A DNA stretch of 64,000 nucleotides from the NCBI RefSeq assembly GCF_000025185.1, contig NC_013720.1, positions 2,790,001 through 2,854,000 of the forward strand, written 5' to 3'. Positions 56,117 through 64,000 of the stretch are shown here, in pieces. Origin of the DNA: Pirellula staleyi DSM 6068 (GTDB lineage Bacteria > Planctomycetota > Planctomycetia > Pirellulales > Pirellulaceae). The stretch's first letter is position 1; every line of letters begins with the position of its first letter. The notes beneath the pieces were generated by a model. The model searched no databases. It was not told where the DNA came from and saw nothing but the letters and a program-made list of their open reading frames with translations. Both the position numbers and the translations under genes were made by a program.

Positions 56117-56911
56117 ATGAAAAGCAAAGCTAGGTCGATCATGGCTGTAACCGACCCCAAGATCAAGCTTGGGCTATTGCGATCGCTCTCCCGGGAGAAG
56201 GTGTCGGCAGAATTGGGGCCAGATTGGCAGCAGGCTCCGCGCGAAAATTTGGTGGCCGACATCATTGCGGCGATGCAGCGGCAGATTGTCAGCGGCGAAT
56301 TGGCTGCCGGAAACCCGCTTCCCTCGGAAGGTGAGCTTGCTGCTGCGTTTGGGGTGTCGCGAACAGTCATTCGCGAGGCGATGCAAACGCTGCGTGCACG
56401 TGGCCTCGTGCAGGGTTCGCAGGGAAAACGGGCCGTGGTACGTTCGGTCGATGCCCAGGCTTCGGTCGAAAGCATTCAGCTGTTGATGCGTCGCGCTGGT
56501 GGTTCGCTGCACCAATTGACTGAGGTGCGGCGTCCTCTCGAAATTGAAATCGCCGGGCTGGCTGCCCAGCGCGCTACGCCTCCCCAGATCGCCGCACTCC
56601 GCGATGCGAATCGACAACTTGCTGCAGCGACCGATTTAGAGACCGCAGCGGCTGCTGATGTCGCCTTTCATCAGCGATTGGCCGAGGCATCGGGCAATCC
56701 GCTGTTCGTGATGCTGCTCTCAATGATTGCAGGGTTGCTCGAGGAGTCGCGTCGCCGAACGATCGCTCACTCGGGACTTCGCCTCGCGGTGACTGAGCAT
56801 GAGAAGATTCTCGCCACCATCGAAGCGCATGAACCGGCGGAAGCTCGCCGCGCCATGACCCGCCACATGCAGTTGATTGAAAGAGACCTCTCAGAATCGC
56901 TTGAACGATAG
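56117..56911 (+). CDS. FadR-type GntR transcriptional regulator
   Basis: A 264-residue regulator. The GntR winged helix spans about residues 40-110, with IVSGELAAGNPLPSEGELAAAFGVSRTVIREAMQTLRARGLVQ, the classic GntR signature, and G-KRAVVRS as the wing. The C-terminal all-helical FCD domain (about 125-255) has FCD-type ligand/metal residues: EVRRPLEIEIAG, DVAFHQRLAEASGNPLF, and TEHEKILATIEAHEPAEARRAMTRHM. FCD sensors respond to organic acids or sugar acids. It is divergent from the PSC1/DUF1501 operon with matching palindromes between, so autoregulation and control of that operon are likely. ATG 56117; ATG 56141 is an alternative. Confidence 0.9.
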   Translation: MKSKARSIMAVTDPKIKLGLLRSLSREKVSAELGPDWQQAPRENLVADIIAAMQRQIVSGELAAGNPLPSEGELAAAFGVSRTVIREAMQTLRARGLVQGSQGKRAVVRSVDAQASVESIQLLMRRAGGSLHQLTEVRRPLEIEIAGLAAQRATPPQIAALRDANRQLAAATDLETAAAADVAFHQRLAEASGNPLFVMLLSMIAGLLEESRRRTIAHSGLRLAVTEHEKILATIEAHEPAEARRAMTRHMQLIERDLSESLER

Positions 56912-56947
56912 GTCGCGCTCTCTGGCGATTTTCGATTTGTCAGAGGG

Positions 56948-58588
56948 CTACTGGGCGGTGCCTTGGCGTTCGGTGCTGTCGAGTTCGCTCCGTTCGAACC
57001 AAAGGTGGCGGTTCCAGTGCTCTTCGTCGATCTGTGGGAAGTCGGTTCGTAAGTGCACGCCACGTGATTCCTCGCGAGCCAGAGAGGCCTGAATCATCAC
57101 GCGCGAGACGGTGAGCATGTTTTGCAATTCCCAGCCACCGATGTCGGCAAACTGGCGGGGCAATACATAGCGTCGCCATTGATCGACCTGCTCAAGAGCT
57201 TCCAGCAGTCCATCGCGTTCGCGACGAACGCCGCAATAACGCCACATCAGGCTCTTGAGCGAATTGCGAATATCGCCCAAATCGAGTGGATCGGTAGGTA
57301 CGTCGGCTACTGCGCTTTCGAGTTCGAACACATGGAACTTGGCAGACATTTTTTTCGCAGCCTCGGAAGCGGCGAGTCCAGCATGAGCACCGTAGACCAA
57401 TCCTTCGAGCAGGCTATTCGAGGCGAGACGATTCGCGCCATGCAGCCCGCTTGAAGCGACTTCACCAGCCGCCCAAAGCCCTTCGATGGTGGTCCGTCCT
57501 TCTTGGTCGATCGTGACGCCACCAATCATGTAGTGCGCGCCAGGGCGAACCGGGATTTTGTCGCGTGTAATGTCGATCCCAAACTTTTTGCAAGCGGCAG
57601 CGATGCCTGGAAATCGCTTCAAAACAAACGATTTTTCGAGGTGACGCACGTCGAGATAAACGCAGGAGTGTTTGGTCTTTTCCATCTGCGTGACAATGGC
57701 CTTCGACACCACATCACGCGGCGCAAGCTCAGCTCGTTCGTCGTAGGCGGGCATGAACCGGATGCCATCTTTGTCGACAAGCCAGCCACCTTCACCACGA
57801 ATTGCTTCAGTGATGAGGCTGCGGCTGCCACCGGCAATATAGAGCACGGTAGGGTGAAACTGCATGAATTCCATGTCGCGCAACTGAGCTCCGGCGCGAT
57901 AGGCCATGGCATGACCGTCGGCTGTTGCCACTGGCGGGTTGGTCGACTCGCGATAGACTTGCCCGGCACCGCCGGTGGCAATGATGGTTTGACGAGCCCA
58001 CACCATCATGCGTTCGCCATGTTGCGATGAAATGATCGCACCACGGCAAACACCTTGATCGGTGAGCAAATCGAGCGTGAAGGTCTTTTCCCACATGCGT
58101 ACATTCGGCTTCGCACGTGTGTATTCGATCACGGCTCGCATCACTTCTTTGCCGGTCATGTCACCGAGCGCGTGGACGATCCGATTGCGACTGTGTCCCC
58201 CTTCGCGACCCAACACAATTTGCCCGGCCTGTTTATCAAAATGAGTTCCCCAGTCGACCAACTCCTGGATTCGTTCGGGTGCTTCGCGAACCACCATCTC
58301 GACCACTTGGGGATCGCAAAGTGTGCCACCAGCAACGAGTGTGTCGGCCACATGCTCTTCAAAACGATCTTCGGGATCGAGAACGCCGGCGATACCCCCT
58401 TGGGCATAGTTACTGTTAGATTCGCCGAAAGAATCTTTCGTGATCACGAGGACACGCAGGCTCGGATCGACAGCGTTGGCGGCTCGAAGTCCTGCAAGTC
58501 CACCGCCGATGATGAGGACATCGCAAAAGTAGTGGGGAAGATGCTCGGGGTGAAACGCAACAAGATAGCGAGGCGTCAGCAGCGTCAT
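56948..58588 (-). CDS. nadB: L-aspartate oxidase
   Basis: A 546-residue FAD enzyme that oxidises aspartate to iminoaspartate in NAD synthesis. It has the N-terminal dinucleotide-binding motif IIGGGLAGLRAA, SNSNYAQGGIAGVLDPEDRFEEHVADTLVAGGTLCD, the REGGHSRNRIVHALGDMTGKE region, MEFMQFHPTVLYIAGGSRSLITEAIRGEGGWLVD near 265, and SGLHGANRLASNSLLEGLVYG near 380. A C-terminal helical domain follows. These are typical of NadB. The open frame to 58693 is longer, but ATG 58588 begins MTLLTPRY just before the FAD motif. It is convergent with the FadR-type gene. Confidence 0.95.
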   Translation of the reverse strand: MTLLTPRYLVAFHPEHLPHYFCDVLIIGGGLAGLRAANAVDPSLRVLVITKDSFGESNSNYAQGGIAGVLDPEDRFEEHVADTLVAGGTLCDPQVVEMVVREAPERIQELVDWGTHFDKQAGQIVLGREGGHSRNRIVHALGDMTGKEVMRAVIEYTRAKPNVRMWEKTFTLDLLTDQGVCRGAIISSQHGERMMVWARQTIIATGGAGQVYRESTNPPVATADGHAMAYRAGAQLRDMEFMQFHPTVLYIAGGSRSLITEAIRGEGGWLVDKDGIRFMPAYDERAELAPRDVVSKAIVTQMEKTKHSCVYLDVRHLEKSFVLKRFPGIAAACKKFGIDITRDKIPVRPGAHYMIGGVTIDQEGRTTIEGLWAAGEVASSGLHGANRLASNSLLEGLVYGAHAGLAASEAAKKMSAKFHVFELESAVADVPTDPLDLGDIRNSLKSLMWRYCGVRRERDGLLEALEQVDQWRRYVLPRQFADIGGWELQNMLTVSRVMIQASLAREESRGVHLRTDFPQIDEEHWNRHLWFERSELDSTERQGTAQ

Positions 58589-58746
58589 GGAGAGGTTGGT
58601 CGCGTCAGGTGTTGTGGGCGGTGACAGGAGCGGCGAGCAAGGTTCGATGAGGGGCGGATTGTTGGGAAAGTGACATCCGCTGAATCTCGCCAAGGTGGGG
58701 CGAGATTGCCGCTGTGATGTCGAGAAATCCTCTTGCTGATATCGTA

Positions 58747-61700
58747 TCAGTTCGACGAGCGTGCTGCCCCTTTGCGGAAAGCATCGAACAAGTCGCGATA
58801 GCGTGAGGGGGGCGCGGTGCGGTCGCCCGAGTCGCGAAGATCGCGGGTGTTGTCGCTCGTACTTCCACCGGCTCGTGTTCGTGACGAGGGAGGTGTAATT
58901 CCAAGACTGCGGAGCGACTCATCGAGTTCGCGAGCTTTCGCAGGATTTTCGAGTGCTTCTTTTTCGAGCGATTCCCAGCGTCGAAGGAATTCGTTCATTT
59001 CATCGCGCGTCATCCGCAGACGTTTCAGTAATTCAGGATCGGGATCGTGCTGCTGATCGCGAAGATGCTCGAGTGCCATGTCAGTAGCGCGGCGAGCATA
59101 GTCGAGATTCACGGCATCCCCTTCGGTCGCCGGGCCCGATTTGTCGTAGGTGCCTGCACCGCGATCTCCCTCTTTGCCACCGCCAACAACAGGGCCGGTT
59201 TTGCTCCCAGCTCCTTGGTTATTGGAAGCAGGGGCCCCTTCGGTGGCGTCGGAATTCCCTTGTTCTGGGTTCGATTTGGGTGGGGCTCCAGCTCCCTGTT
59301 TGTCTCCTGAAGTTGAAGCGCGCGAGGAATTGCCGCTCCCTTTTTCGCCGGAAGGTTTGCCACCTTCGGCGGAAGCTGATTGCTCGGTTCCCTCGCCACC
59401 TTGCTCGCCCGACTCGCCCTTGCCTTGTTCGCTCGATTTACCAGCGCCGGTGTCGGCAGAACTGTTGCTGCCAGCGGAATCGTTTCCCGCTTGTCCCCCC
59501 GGTTGGCCTCCCCCCGCGCTACCTCCGCCACTGCGATCGCCAGAGTCGCCCCCCTTGCTGTTCGACTGTTTTTTACTGCCGCTGGGAGCACTAGCTTCGC
59601 TCGAGGACGAATTCTTAGGTCCCCCGGTTTGATCTTTGGGGCGATCGCGATTTTGTTCTTGCGACGCACCCGAGCCCTTGTCTTGCTGCGACGCATTGCC
59701 GTCGCCAGCTTCGCCTGTCGTCCCTTGTCCTGGCGACGATGGTTTGCTGCTTTCCGAACCCTCGGGCGTTTGCTCTTCAGGCTTGGTTTTCGACGCGCCG
59801 CGCGAATCGCCGCCGGGAGAATTCTCGGGCTTCTCGGCCGTGGTGTCTCCTTGCGAAGGGGTTCCGCTGGCACCCTGGGGATCTTTCGGCTTTGTGCCGC
59901 TGGGCTGTGGTTTGTCACCAGTTGCCGGCGAGGCGCCGCCAGTTGCTTCGTTCCCGGCAGGCTGCTTCGGATCGCTGGGTTTCGGGGTTCCAGTTGGTGG
60001 TGTACCGGCAGAAGGTGAACCAGCATCGCTGGGTTTCGCGCCACTCTCTTGCGGCTGCGCGCCAGTGCCTTGCTCGGGTGAACCTGGTGGTGGACTTCCT
60101 GGTTGAGGCGCGGCCGATGGATCGCTTGCGCCAGAAGCAGAGTTTTTCGGCGTGGTTACCTGATTGGTTTCGGTATTCTTCGTCGAATTATCCGTGTTGT
60201 CTTGGCTCGCTGGGCTCGGATTTTGCTTCTGCTTTTCTTTGAGGTAGTTGAGGACCTCGTCGATGACTTCACCATCGTGAGGCTTGCCACTTCCAGGTCC
60301 ATCGCCGGCACGCTGAGGTCCACTGTTTGAGGGTCGGCCGCTCCCTTGCGTTCCAGCGTCGTTGGACGTGCCAGAGGCCTCTCCCGATGCATCGCCGCCG
60401 GGAGTTCCACCTTGGCTGCTGTCGGTTGTTGACTGCTGCGGCTGTCCACTGGCAGGATTGCTCGACGACTGACCCTGATCACCTTGACCACCACTTGAAG
60501 GATCGCCGTTCATGGGTCCGGATTCGGTGGGGCTATTCGACTTTGGATCGCCGGAATCACCACTTCCTGGCGGTGGACTTCCGGCAGCGGATGTCCCTTG
60601 CTGCGGGGCCCCTCCGCTTTCGCCACCTTCCATCGGTTGGCCAGCACCCTCTTGAGGCTTGCCCGTTTCACTCGACGACCCTTCCATCGGCTTACCCATG
60701 TCGCCGCTGCCGGGCATCGGCATGCCGCTATCTCCCTCGGAGCCTTCCATCGGTTTGCTGCTCGAGTCATCCATTGGCTTCTCACCGGGAGGACTCTTGG
60801 AAGTATCGTTTTCGCCTGGCTTCTTTTGCTCGCCACTGGCTCCATCGGGTTGCTTGGAGCCGGATTCCATCGGATCACCCGACGGAGGTCCACTCGGCAT
60901 CGGCTGGTTCGACATCGGGGATGATGAATTGCCCCCATCGGCCGGATTGCTCTTCGGCTTTTGCGATCCGCTGTTGCCCGGCATCGGTGGCTTGGCTGAA
61001 TTCTCGCTCCCCGGTTGCTGCTGGGTCGGATCAGTGTTTCCGTCCCCATTCTTTTGCGCTGGATCGACCGCTTTTTCTGGCTTGGGGGCGTCGTCCATCG
61101 TGGGATCGGCGTTGCGATTGTCGCTCGCGCCCCCTGATCCATCTTCTCGGCCCACCGAATCGACGATGCGCACCACCACCGATGGCGACACGGTTTTGTT
61201 GCCAGCAGGAATTCCTGACACGCTGTCGGTTTTGTTGTCGACCGCAATCGCGACGAACGTAATCTCATCGCCAACGGCCAGCTTATGTTGGGCGGGGACA
61301 AACTTATAGTTCGCCGTTGTCTGGGGAGGTCCGCTGAGCGTTTCTTCGAGAATCGGATGACGAACAATCTCGTCTTGCTCGCGTGTTCCCGTCAGATGCA
61401 CGCTGCGGAGCGCGAAGTCGGGATCGACCGCGCGCACTTCCATTGTCAACGAGCCATCGAGCGGAATTTCAACGAGCGGAAGCTTCGGCTGTAAGAGTTG
61501 CACTTCGGGAGCGAGATCTCGAATCACCTCCACGCGATGCACAATCGGGTTTTGGCTTGCGAGCTGATTGCTGCTCGTAAAGCGGAGCTGATAGTTCGAT
61601 GGACGCGATTCGCCACTACCTGGGGCGACGCTCATTTTCAGTGGATAACTTGCGCTCGTTTCTCCTGCGATTGTCATCGAAAGCGACTGAGCGGCGAGTC

Positions 61701-62817
61701 GTGTTTTCTCGTTGTAATCGAGGTCGATGATGGCTGATTGCAGCGGATGACTGGTGCTGCCATAGATGGTGGCAACGGTCCCTTCGATCGCTTGCAAATC
61801 TCCCTGCAACTCGACCACGCGCGATGGAAGTTTCGTGTAAGCGGGATATTGATACTCGACCTTACTGACCACAATCGTGGGGGCCGATTTCACACGCAGT
61901 TCGTACAGCGGAGTTTCAGCGTCCCCGGCCAGGATCATGTACTGCAGGTCTTGTGTAATGCCAGTGTCAGCCGAGTTCGAAGCAACCTCAGGAATGCGCG
62001 CTTCGAAGAATAGATCACCGGCAATCGATTGCATTACAACATCGCGATCGACAATCGATCCATCTCGCGAGCTATAGCGAACGATCACCGTCTCGCTCGC
62101 TCGAATGCCTCGAATGCGTGCGGCAATTTTTACTTGCTCGCCATGAAACACATCACTCGAGCCGGGAGTTACCTCGGCAATAGTGACGCGCGAGGGGCGT
62201 GCGATTTCAGCAAACGGAAGTGCGACCCGGGCGAAAGTTTGAAACGGATCTTTGGGGGAAGCGATCTTGTAAATCGCAAGCGCCGCCATCACGCCACACA
62301 GCACATACCCCAGGCGGATCACACGCGTGCGATCGACCACGGTTTCGATGGGCACCGATTTGATATCAGCAGCAGCGCGACTTTGCACTGCTTCGAGCAC
62401 CACCTCGCGCACCACGCCGGGTTGTTCGCGAAGGAGCAAAAAGTTGATCAAGCTGTTTTTCAGGGCAGGTGTGCTGTTCTCGATCGTTCGCGCGGCATAC
62501 GACGGATGAATCCGATGGAGCAGCAGCGGAGCTAGTCGCACAATCACAAACCAAACGACAGCAGCCACAATGGCGGTGGCTGAAACCAGGCGTCCCCAAA
62601 AACCGAGTGGCATCACCCAGTGGTCGATGATGGCGAGCAGCAGCAGCACCGAGATCAGAGCGATGCCCGACAGTAGAAGTTGCCCGGCGAGATCGGTCAG
62701 TTTCACCTGACGACCGGTGCGACGTAGTTCGCTGAGGATTGCTTGCTGCTGATCGAGCTTCAGCGTGGATGCTGAATCGCTCGAGGCAGGCAAACGCGAT
62801 GCGGTACCACTAGCCAT
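58747..62817 (-). CDS. Giant membrane protein with long Ser/Gly/Pro/Gln-rich region (DUF4175-like N-terminus)
   Basis: A 1356-residue protein. Two membrane spans at about residues 45-100 (LLLSGIALISVLLLLAIIDHWV and LVSATAIVAAVVWFVIVRL) precede a third near 170-190, then beta-rich periplasmic domains (about 200-560) with Ig-like strands such as SRVTIAEVTPGSSDVFHGEQVKIAARIRG. From about 560 to 1255 the sequence is low complexity, full of Ser, Gly, Pro, Gln, Lys and Glu, and surely disordered. The last 100 residues are helical (NLDYARRATDMALEHLRDQQHDPDPELLKRLRMTRDEMNEFLRRWESLEKEALENP). It recalls DUF4175-type proteins. ATG 62817 is chosen; TTG 62829 precedes. Function unknown. Confidence 0.82.
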   Translation of the reverse strand: MASGTASRLPASSDSASTLKLDQQQAILSELRRTGRQVKLTDLAGQLLLSGIALISVLLLLAIIDHWVMPLGFWGRLVSATAIVAAVVWFVIVRLAPLLLHRIHPSYAARTIENSTPALKNSLINFLLLREQPGVVREVVLEAVQSRAAADIKSVPIETVVDRTRVIRLGYVLCGVMAALAIYKIASPKDPFQTFARVALPFAEIARPSRVTIAEVTPGSSDVFHGEQVKIAARIRGIRASETVIVRYSSRDGSIVDRDVVMQSIAGDLFFEARIPEVASNSADTGITQDLQYMILAGDAETPLYELRVKSAPTIVVSKVEYQYPAYTKLPSRVVELQGDLQAIEGTVATIYGSTSHPLQSAIIDLDYNEKTRLAAQSLSMTIAGETSASYPLKMSVAPGSGESRPSNYQLRFTSSNQLASQNPIVHRVEVIRDLAPEVQLLQPKLPLVEIPLDGSLTMEVRAVDPDFALRSVHLTGTREQDEIVRHPILEETLSGPPQTTANYKFVPAQHKLAVGDEITFVAIAVDNKTDSVSGIPAGNKTVSPSVVVRIVDSVGREDGSGGASDNRNADPTMDDAPKPEKAVDPAQKNGDGNTDPTQQQPGSENSAKPPMPGNSGSQKPKSNPADGGNSSSPMSNQPMPSGPPSGDPMESGSKQPDGASGEQKKPGENDTSKSPPGEKPMDDSSSKPMEGSEGDSGMPMPGSGDMGKPMEGSSSETGKPQEGAGQPMEGGESGGAPQQGTSAAGSPPPGSGDSGDPKSNSPTESGPMNGDPSSGGQGDQGQSSSNPASGQPQQSTTDSSQGGTPGGDASGEASGTSNDAGTQGSGRPSNSGPQRAGDGPGSGKPHDGEVIDEVLNYLKEKQKQNPSPASQDNTDNSTKNTETNQVTTPKNSASGASDPSAAPQPGSPPPGSPEQGTGAQPQESGAKPSDAGSPSAGTPPTGTPKPSDPKQPAGNEATGGASPATGDKPQPSGTKPKDPQGASGTPSQGDTTAEKPENSPGGDSRGASKTKPEEQTPEGSESSKPSSPGQGTTGEAGDGNASQQDKGSGASQEQNRDRPKDQTGGPKNSSSSEASAPSGSKKQSNSKGGDSGDRSGGGSAGGGQPGGQAGNDSAGSNSSADTGAGKSSEQGKGESGEQGGEGTEQSASAEGGKPSGEKGSGNSSRASTSGDKQGAGAPPKSNPEQGNSDATEGAPASNNQGAGSKTGPVVGGGKEGDRGAGTYDKSGPATEGDAVNLDYARRATDMALEHLRDQQHDPDPELLKRLRMTRDEMNEFLRRWESLEKEALENPAKARELDESLRSLGITPPSSRTRAGGSTSDNTRDLRDSGDRTAPPSRYRDLFDAFRKGAARSSN

Positions 62818-63021
62818 GCTTGCAGCCAATCCGCGAGAAGAGGAGAGTCGTGTGGCCCCACGACCGGCGGAGCGGTGTGATCTACCACCCCTCCATTATA
62901 GACGACGCCGATGTACGGCCGCCGCTATTTCGATCCTCAAATTCTTCGACTTTTTTCGAAGAACCGCTCCCCAAGCTACAGCTGTCAGAATTGCTACGAT
63001 CCGTCGCCAATCATCCGATCA

Positions 63022-63534
63022 TCAGGCGCCAAACCAGCTTGGGGCCAAATAGAAGATCAAATGGAGGAGCAAAGCGGTGTAAACCGACCCCATCAGGTCG
63101 TCGGCCACGACGCCCCATCCTTGGGGGAGATATTCGAGCTGCTTGGCGGGGGGAATCTTGGCAATGTCAATCACGCGGGTCAGAGGAAATGCCCATGCCA
63201 GCGTCGTCCAAGGTGCTCCGGTAAGGTGAAACAAAAACACCGTTGCCAGTAGCCCCACCACCTCGTCGGTGACGAAAACTTGCGAGTCTTTTCGGCTCCA
63301 ATATTTCTCAGCCCAGCCACCGAGCACAATCGTCACGATGGTCCAAAACAAAAGCGATACGCCAATTGCAATCGTCTGCGCAGGTTCGCTCGGGAAGATC
63401 CAAACGGTAGCTAGGTAGATCGGAATGGCGAGCAGCGCGCCGCATGTGCCGGGAAAAAAGGGGCTGCAACCGAGCCCGAAACAGGTGGCGAGCCACCACA
63501 GGCATTTGTCGCGAAGCGTCAGAGGTGGTCTCAT
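63022..63534 (-). CDS. pgpA: Phosphatidylglycerophosphatase A
   Basis: A 170-residue integral membrane protein. PgpA removes phosphate from phosphatidylglycerophosphate to give phosphatidylglycerol. Diagnostic segments are FGLGCSPFFPGTCGALLAIP near residue 19, TDEVVGLLATVFLF near 88 and FPLTRVIDIAKIPPAKQLEYLPQGWGVVADDLMGSVYTALLLHL near 115-160, with the conserved Asp/Glu pairs expected to bind Mg. About four membrane spans are visible. ATG at 63534 begins MRPPLTL. It lies between the giant membrane protein gene and the right-edge gene, all on the minus strand. Confidence 0.93.
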   Translation of the reverse strand: MRPPLTLRDKCLWWLATCFGLGCSPFFPGTCGALLAIPIYLATVWIFPSEPAQTIAIGVSLLFWTIVTIVLGGWAEKYWSRKDSQVFVTDEVVGLLATVFLFHLTGAPWTTLAWAFPLTRVIDIAKIPPAKQLEYLPQGWGVVADDLMGSVYTALLLHLIFYLAPSWFGA

Positions 63535-63658
63535 GCTCAGTTACTCATTCGGGGCAAACGCTGGCTCAAATCCATCCTGGTGAGGCTGAACGAAGTGTGA
63601 TTCGATCGGTTCGTCGATGCACGACTCGGCAGCCAATTATGCGAAAGCTTGGCACAAG

Positions 63659-64000
63659 TCATTCCGTCGAGTCGCGCCGTGCGATTTGGGTCCCGCGCGG
63701 AGGCCAGCGATCGAGCAGTGGACCAAAGTACGATTGAAAACTGCTGAGCATCCCGGCCGCCAGTTCGATGTTCCAAGGCTTCTTGACAAAGGTTTCGCCG
63801 TCGAGCCACAAGCCCCCGGTGATTTGGCAAGTCGTTGAGAGATAGTTCCGTTTGGCCTGCGCCGTCACGCTGCTGTCGCTCTTCCACACAATGCGCGAGT
63901 TGGCTCCGATTTCAATCAGCCACAGTTCATCGCTTCGCCCCGTGAGCCAGTATTCACCACTACTGGTACCGGCCTTCTCTGTGGTCGTAATCACTTCGGA
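63659..64000 (-). CDS. Unrecognised protein, C-terminal part, cut by the window edge
   Basis: The frame is open to the right edge, so the start lies beyond 64000. The visible 113 residues contain strands (GEYWLTGRSDELWLIEIGANSRIVWKS, YLSTTCQITGGLWLDGETFVKKPW) and a short helix near FQSYFGPLLDRW. It has no clear motif. The pgpA gene follows after about 125 bases on the same strand. I cannot name it; a beta-propeller-like or other secreted protein end is possible. Confidence 0.6.
   Translation of the reverse strand, partial: SEVITTTEKAGTSSGEYWLTGRSDELWLIEIGANSRIVWKSDSSVTAQAKRNYLSTTCQITGGLWLDGETFVKKPWNIELAAGMLSSFQSYFGPLLDRWPPRGTQIARRDSTE

Noticed and set aside
59109-61367. Several long overlapping frames on both strands within the giant membrane protein gene
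   Set aside because: They are produced by the low-complexity, stop-poor coding sequence; their products are Arg/Pro-rich and have no starts or motifs.
63537-63887. 116-codon minus-strand frame near the right edge
   Set aside because: It overlaps the edge gene in another frame and has shadow-like Arg/Ser/Thr composition, with no ribosome binding site.

Overview
The window reads as chromosome of a planctomycete, most likely a Pirellula-type member of the Pirellulales. This is an inference from gene content: a PSC1/DUF1549/DUF1553 cytochrome gene with its DUF1501 partner, a DUF1559-type pseudopilin, a DUF1598 protein, a HYExAFE-family protein, a CHAT/TPR protein, several secreted PDZ/HEAT and TPR proteins, and a giant Ser/Gly/Pro-rich membrane protein. 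The sequence is moderately GC-rich and densely coding on both strands. I see no rRNA, no convincing tRNA, no CRISPR array, no insertion sequence and no prophage. Both edges cut a gene: purM at the left and an unrecognised minus-strand gene at the right.

Layout. 1-8.2 kb: end of purM, a secreted PDZ protein, a dksA-like/htrA minus-strand pair and a large FHA/coiled-coil/membrane protein closed by a clear terminator. 8.2-12.3 kb: a zinc-ribbon protein, a TIM-barrel isomerase with nagB, and a divergent ThDP decarboxylase-like enzyme. 12.3-15.6 kb: a TPR lipoprotein, an unknown exported protein and a lone pseudopilin. 15.7-18.8 kb: a sucrose-phosphate-synthase-like glycosyltransferase overlapping its HAD phosphatase by ATGA, and a MarR regulator. 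19.2-22.8 kb: a 29-residue basic protein gene, a cysteine-cluster protein, hisS, a DUF4126 membrane protein and a HYExAFE nuclease-like protein. 22.9-26.4 kb: glgX and a HAD-IIA phosphatase.

26.6-35.7 kb is the most unusual block. Four minus-strand genes run in one direction: an exported TPR/CHAT-like protein whose catalytic His and Cys appear replaced, a double-GAF membrane-fusion protein, a second membrane-fusion protein, and a PqqD-like/M50/HlyD fusion with HEFGH and a downstream N-P...D motif. A terminator follows the last gene. No ABC ATPase or TolC lies nearby. It could be a self-contained peptide recognition, processing or export apparatus, but that function is inferred.

36-45.6 kb holds a LarA-like/LutA-like pair, small planctomycete proteins, a basic Ala/Lys-rich DNA-binding candidate, a membrane-anchored trypsin-like protease, a CBS protein, a class V aminotransferase, a signal peptidase I with a zinc ribbon and a large insert, and a DUF486 membrane protein. 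45.8-51 kb holds a stand-alone, probably truncated PSC1 cytochrome domain, TPR and DUF1598 proteins and an exported protein. 51.3-56.9 kb is a PSC1/DUF1501 operon divergent from a FadR-type GntR regulator; three near-identical 13-bp palindromes in the shared promoter region look like its operators. 56.9-64 kb ends with nadB, the giant low-complexity membrane protein, pgpA and the cut gene.
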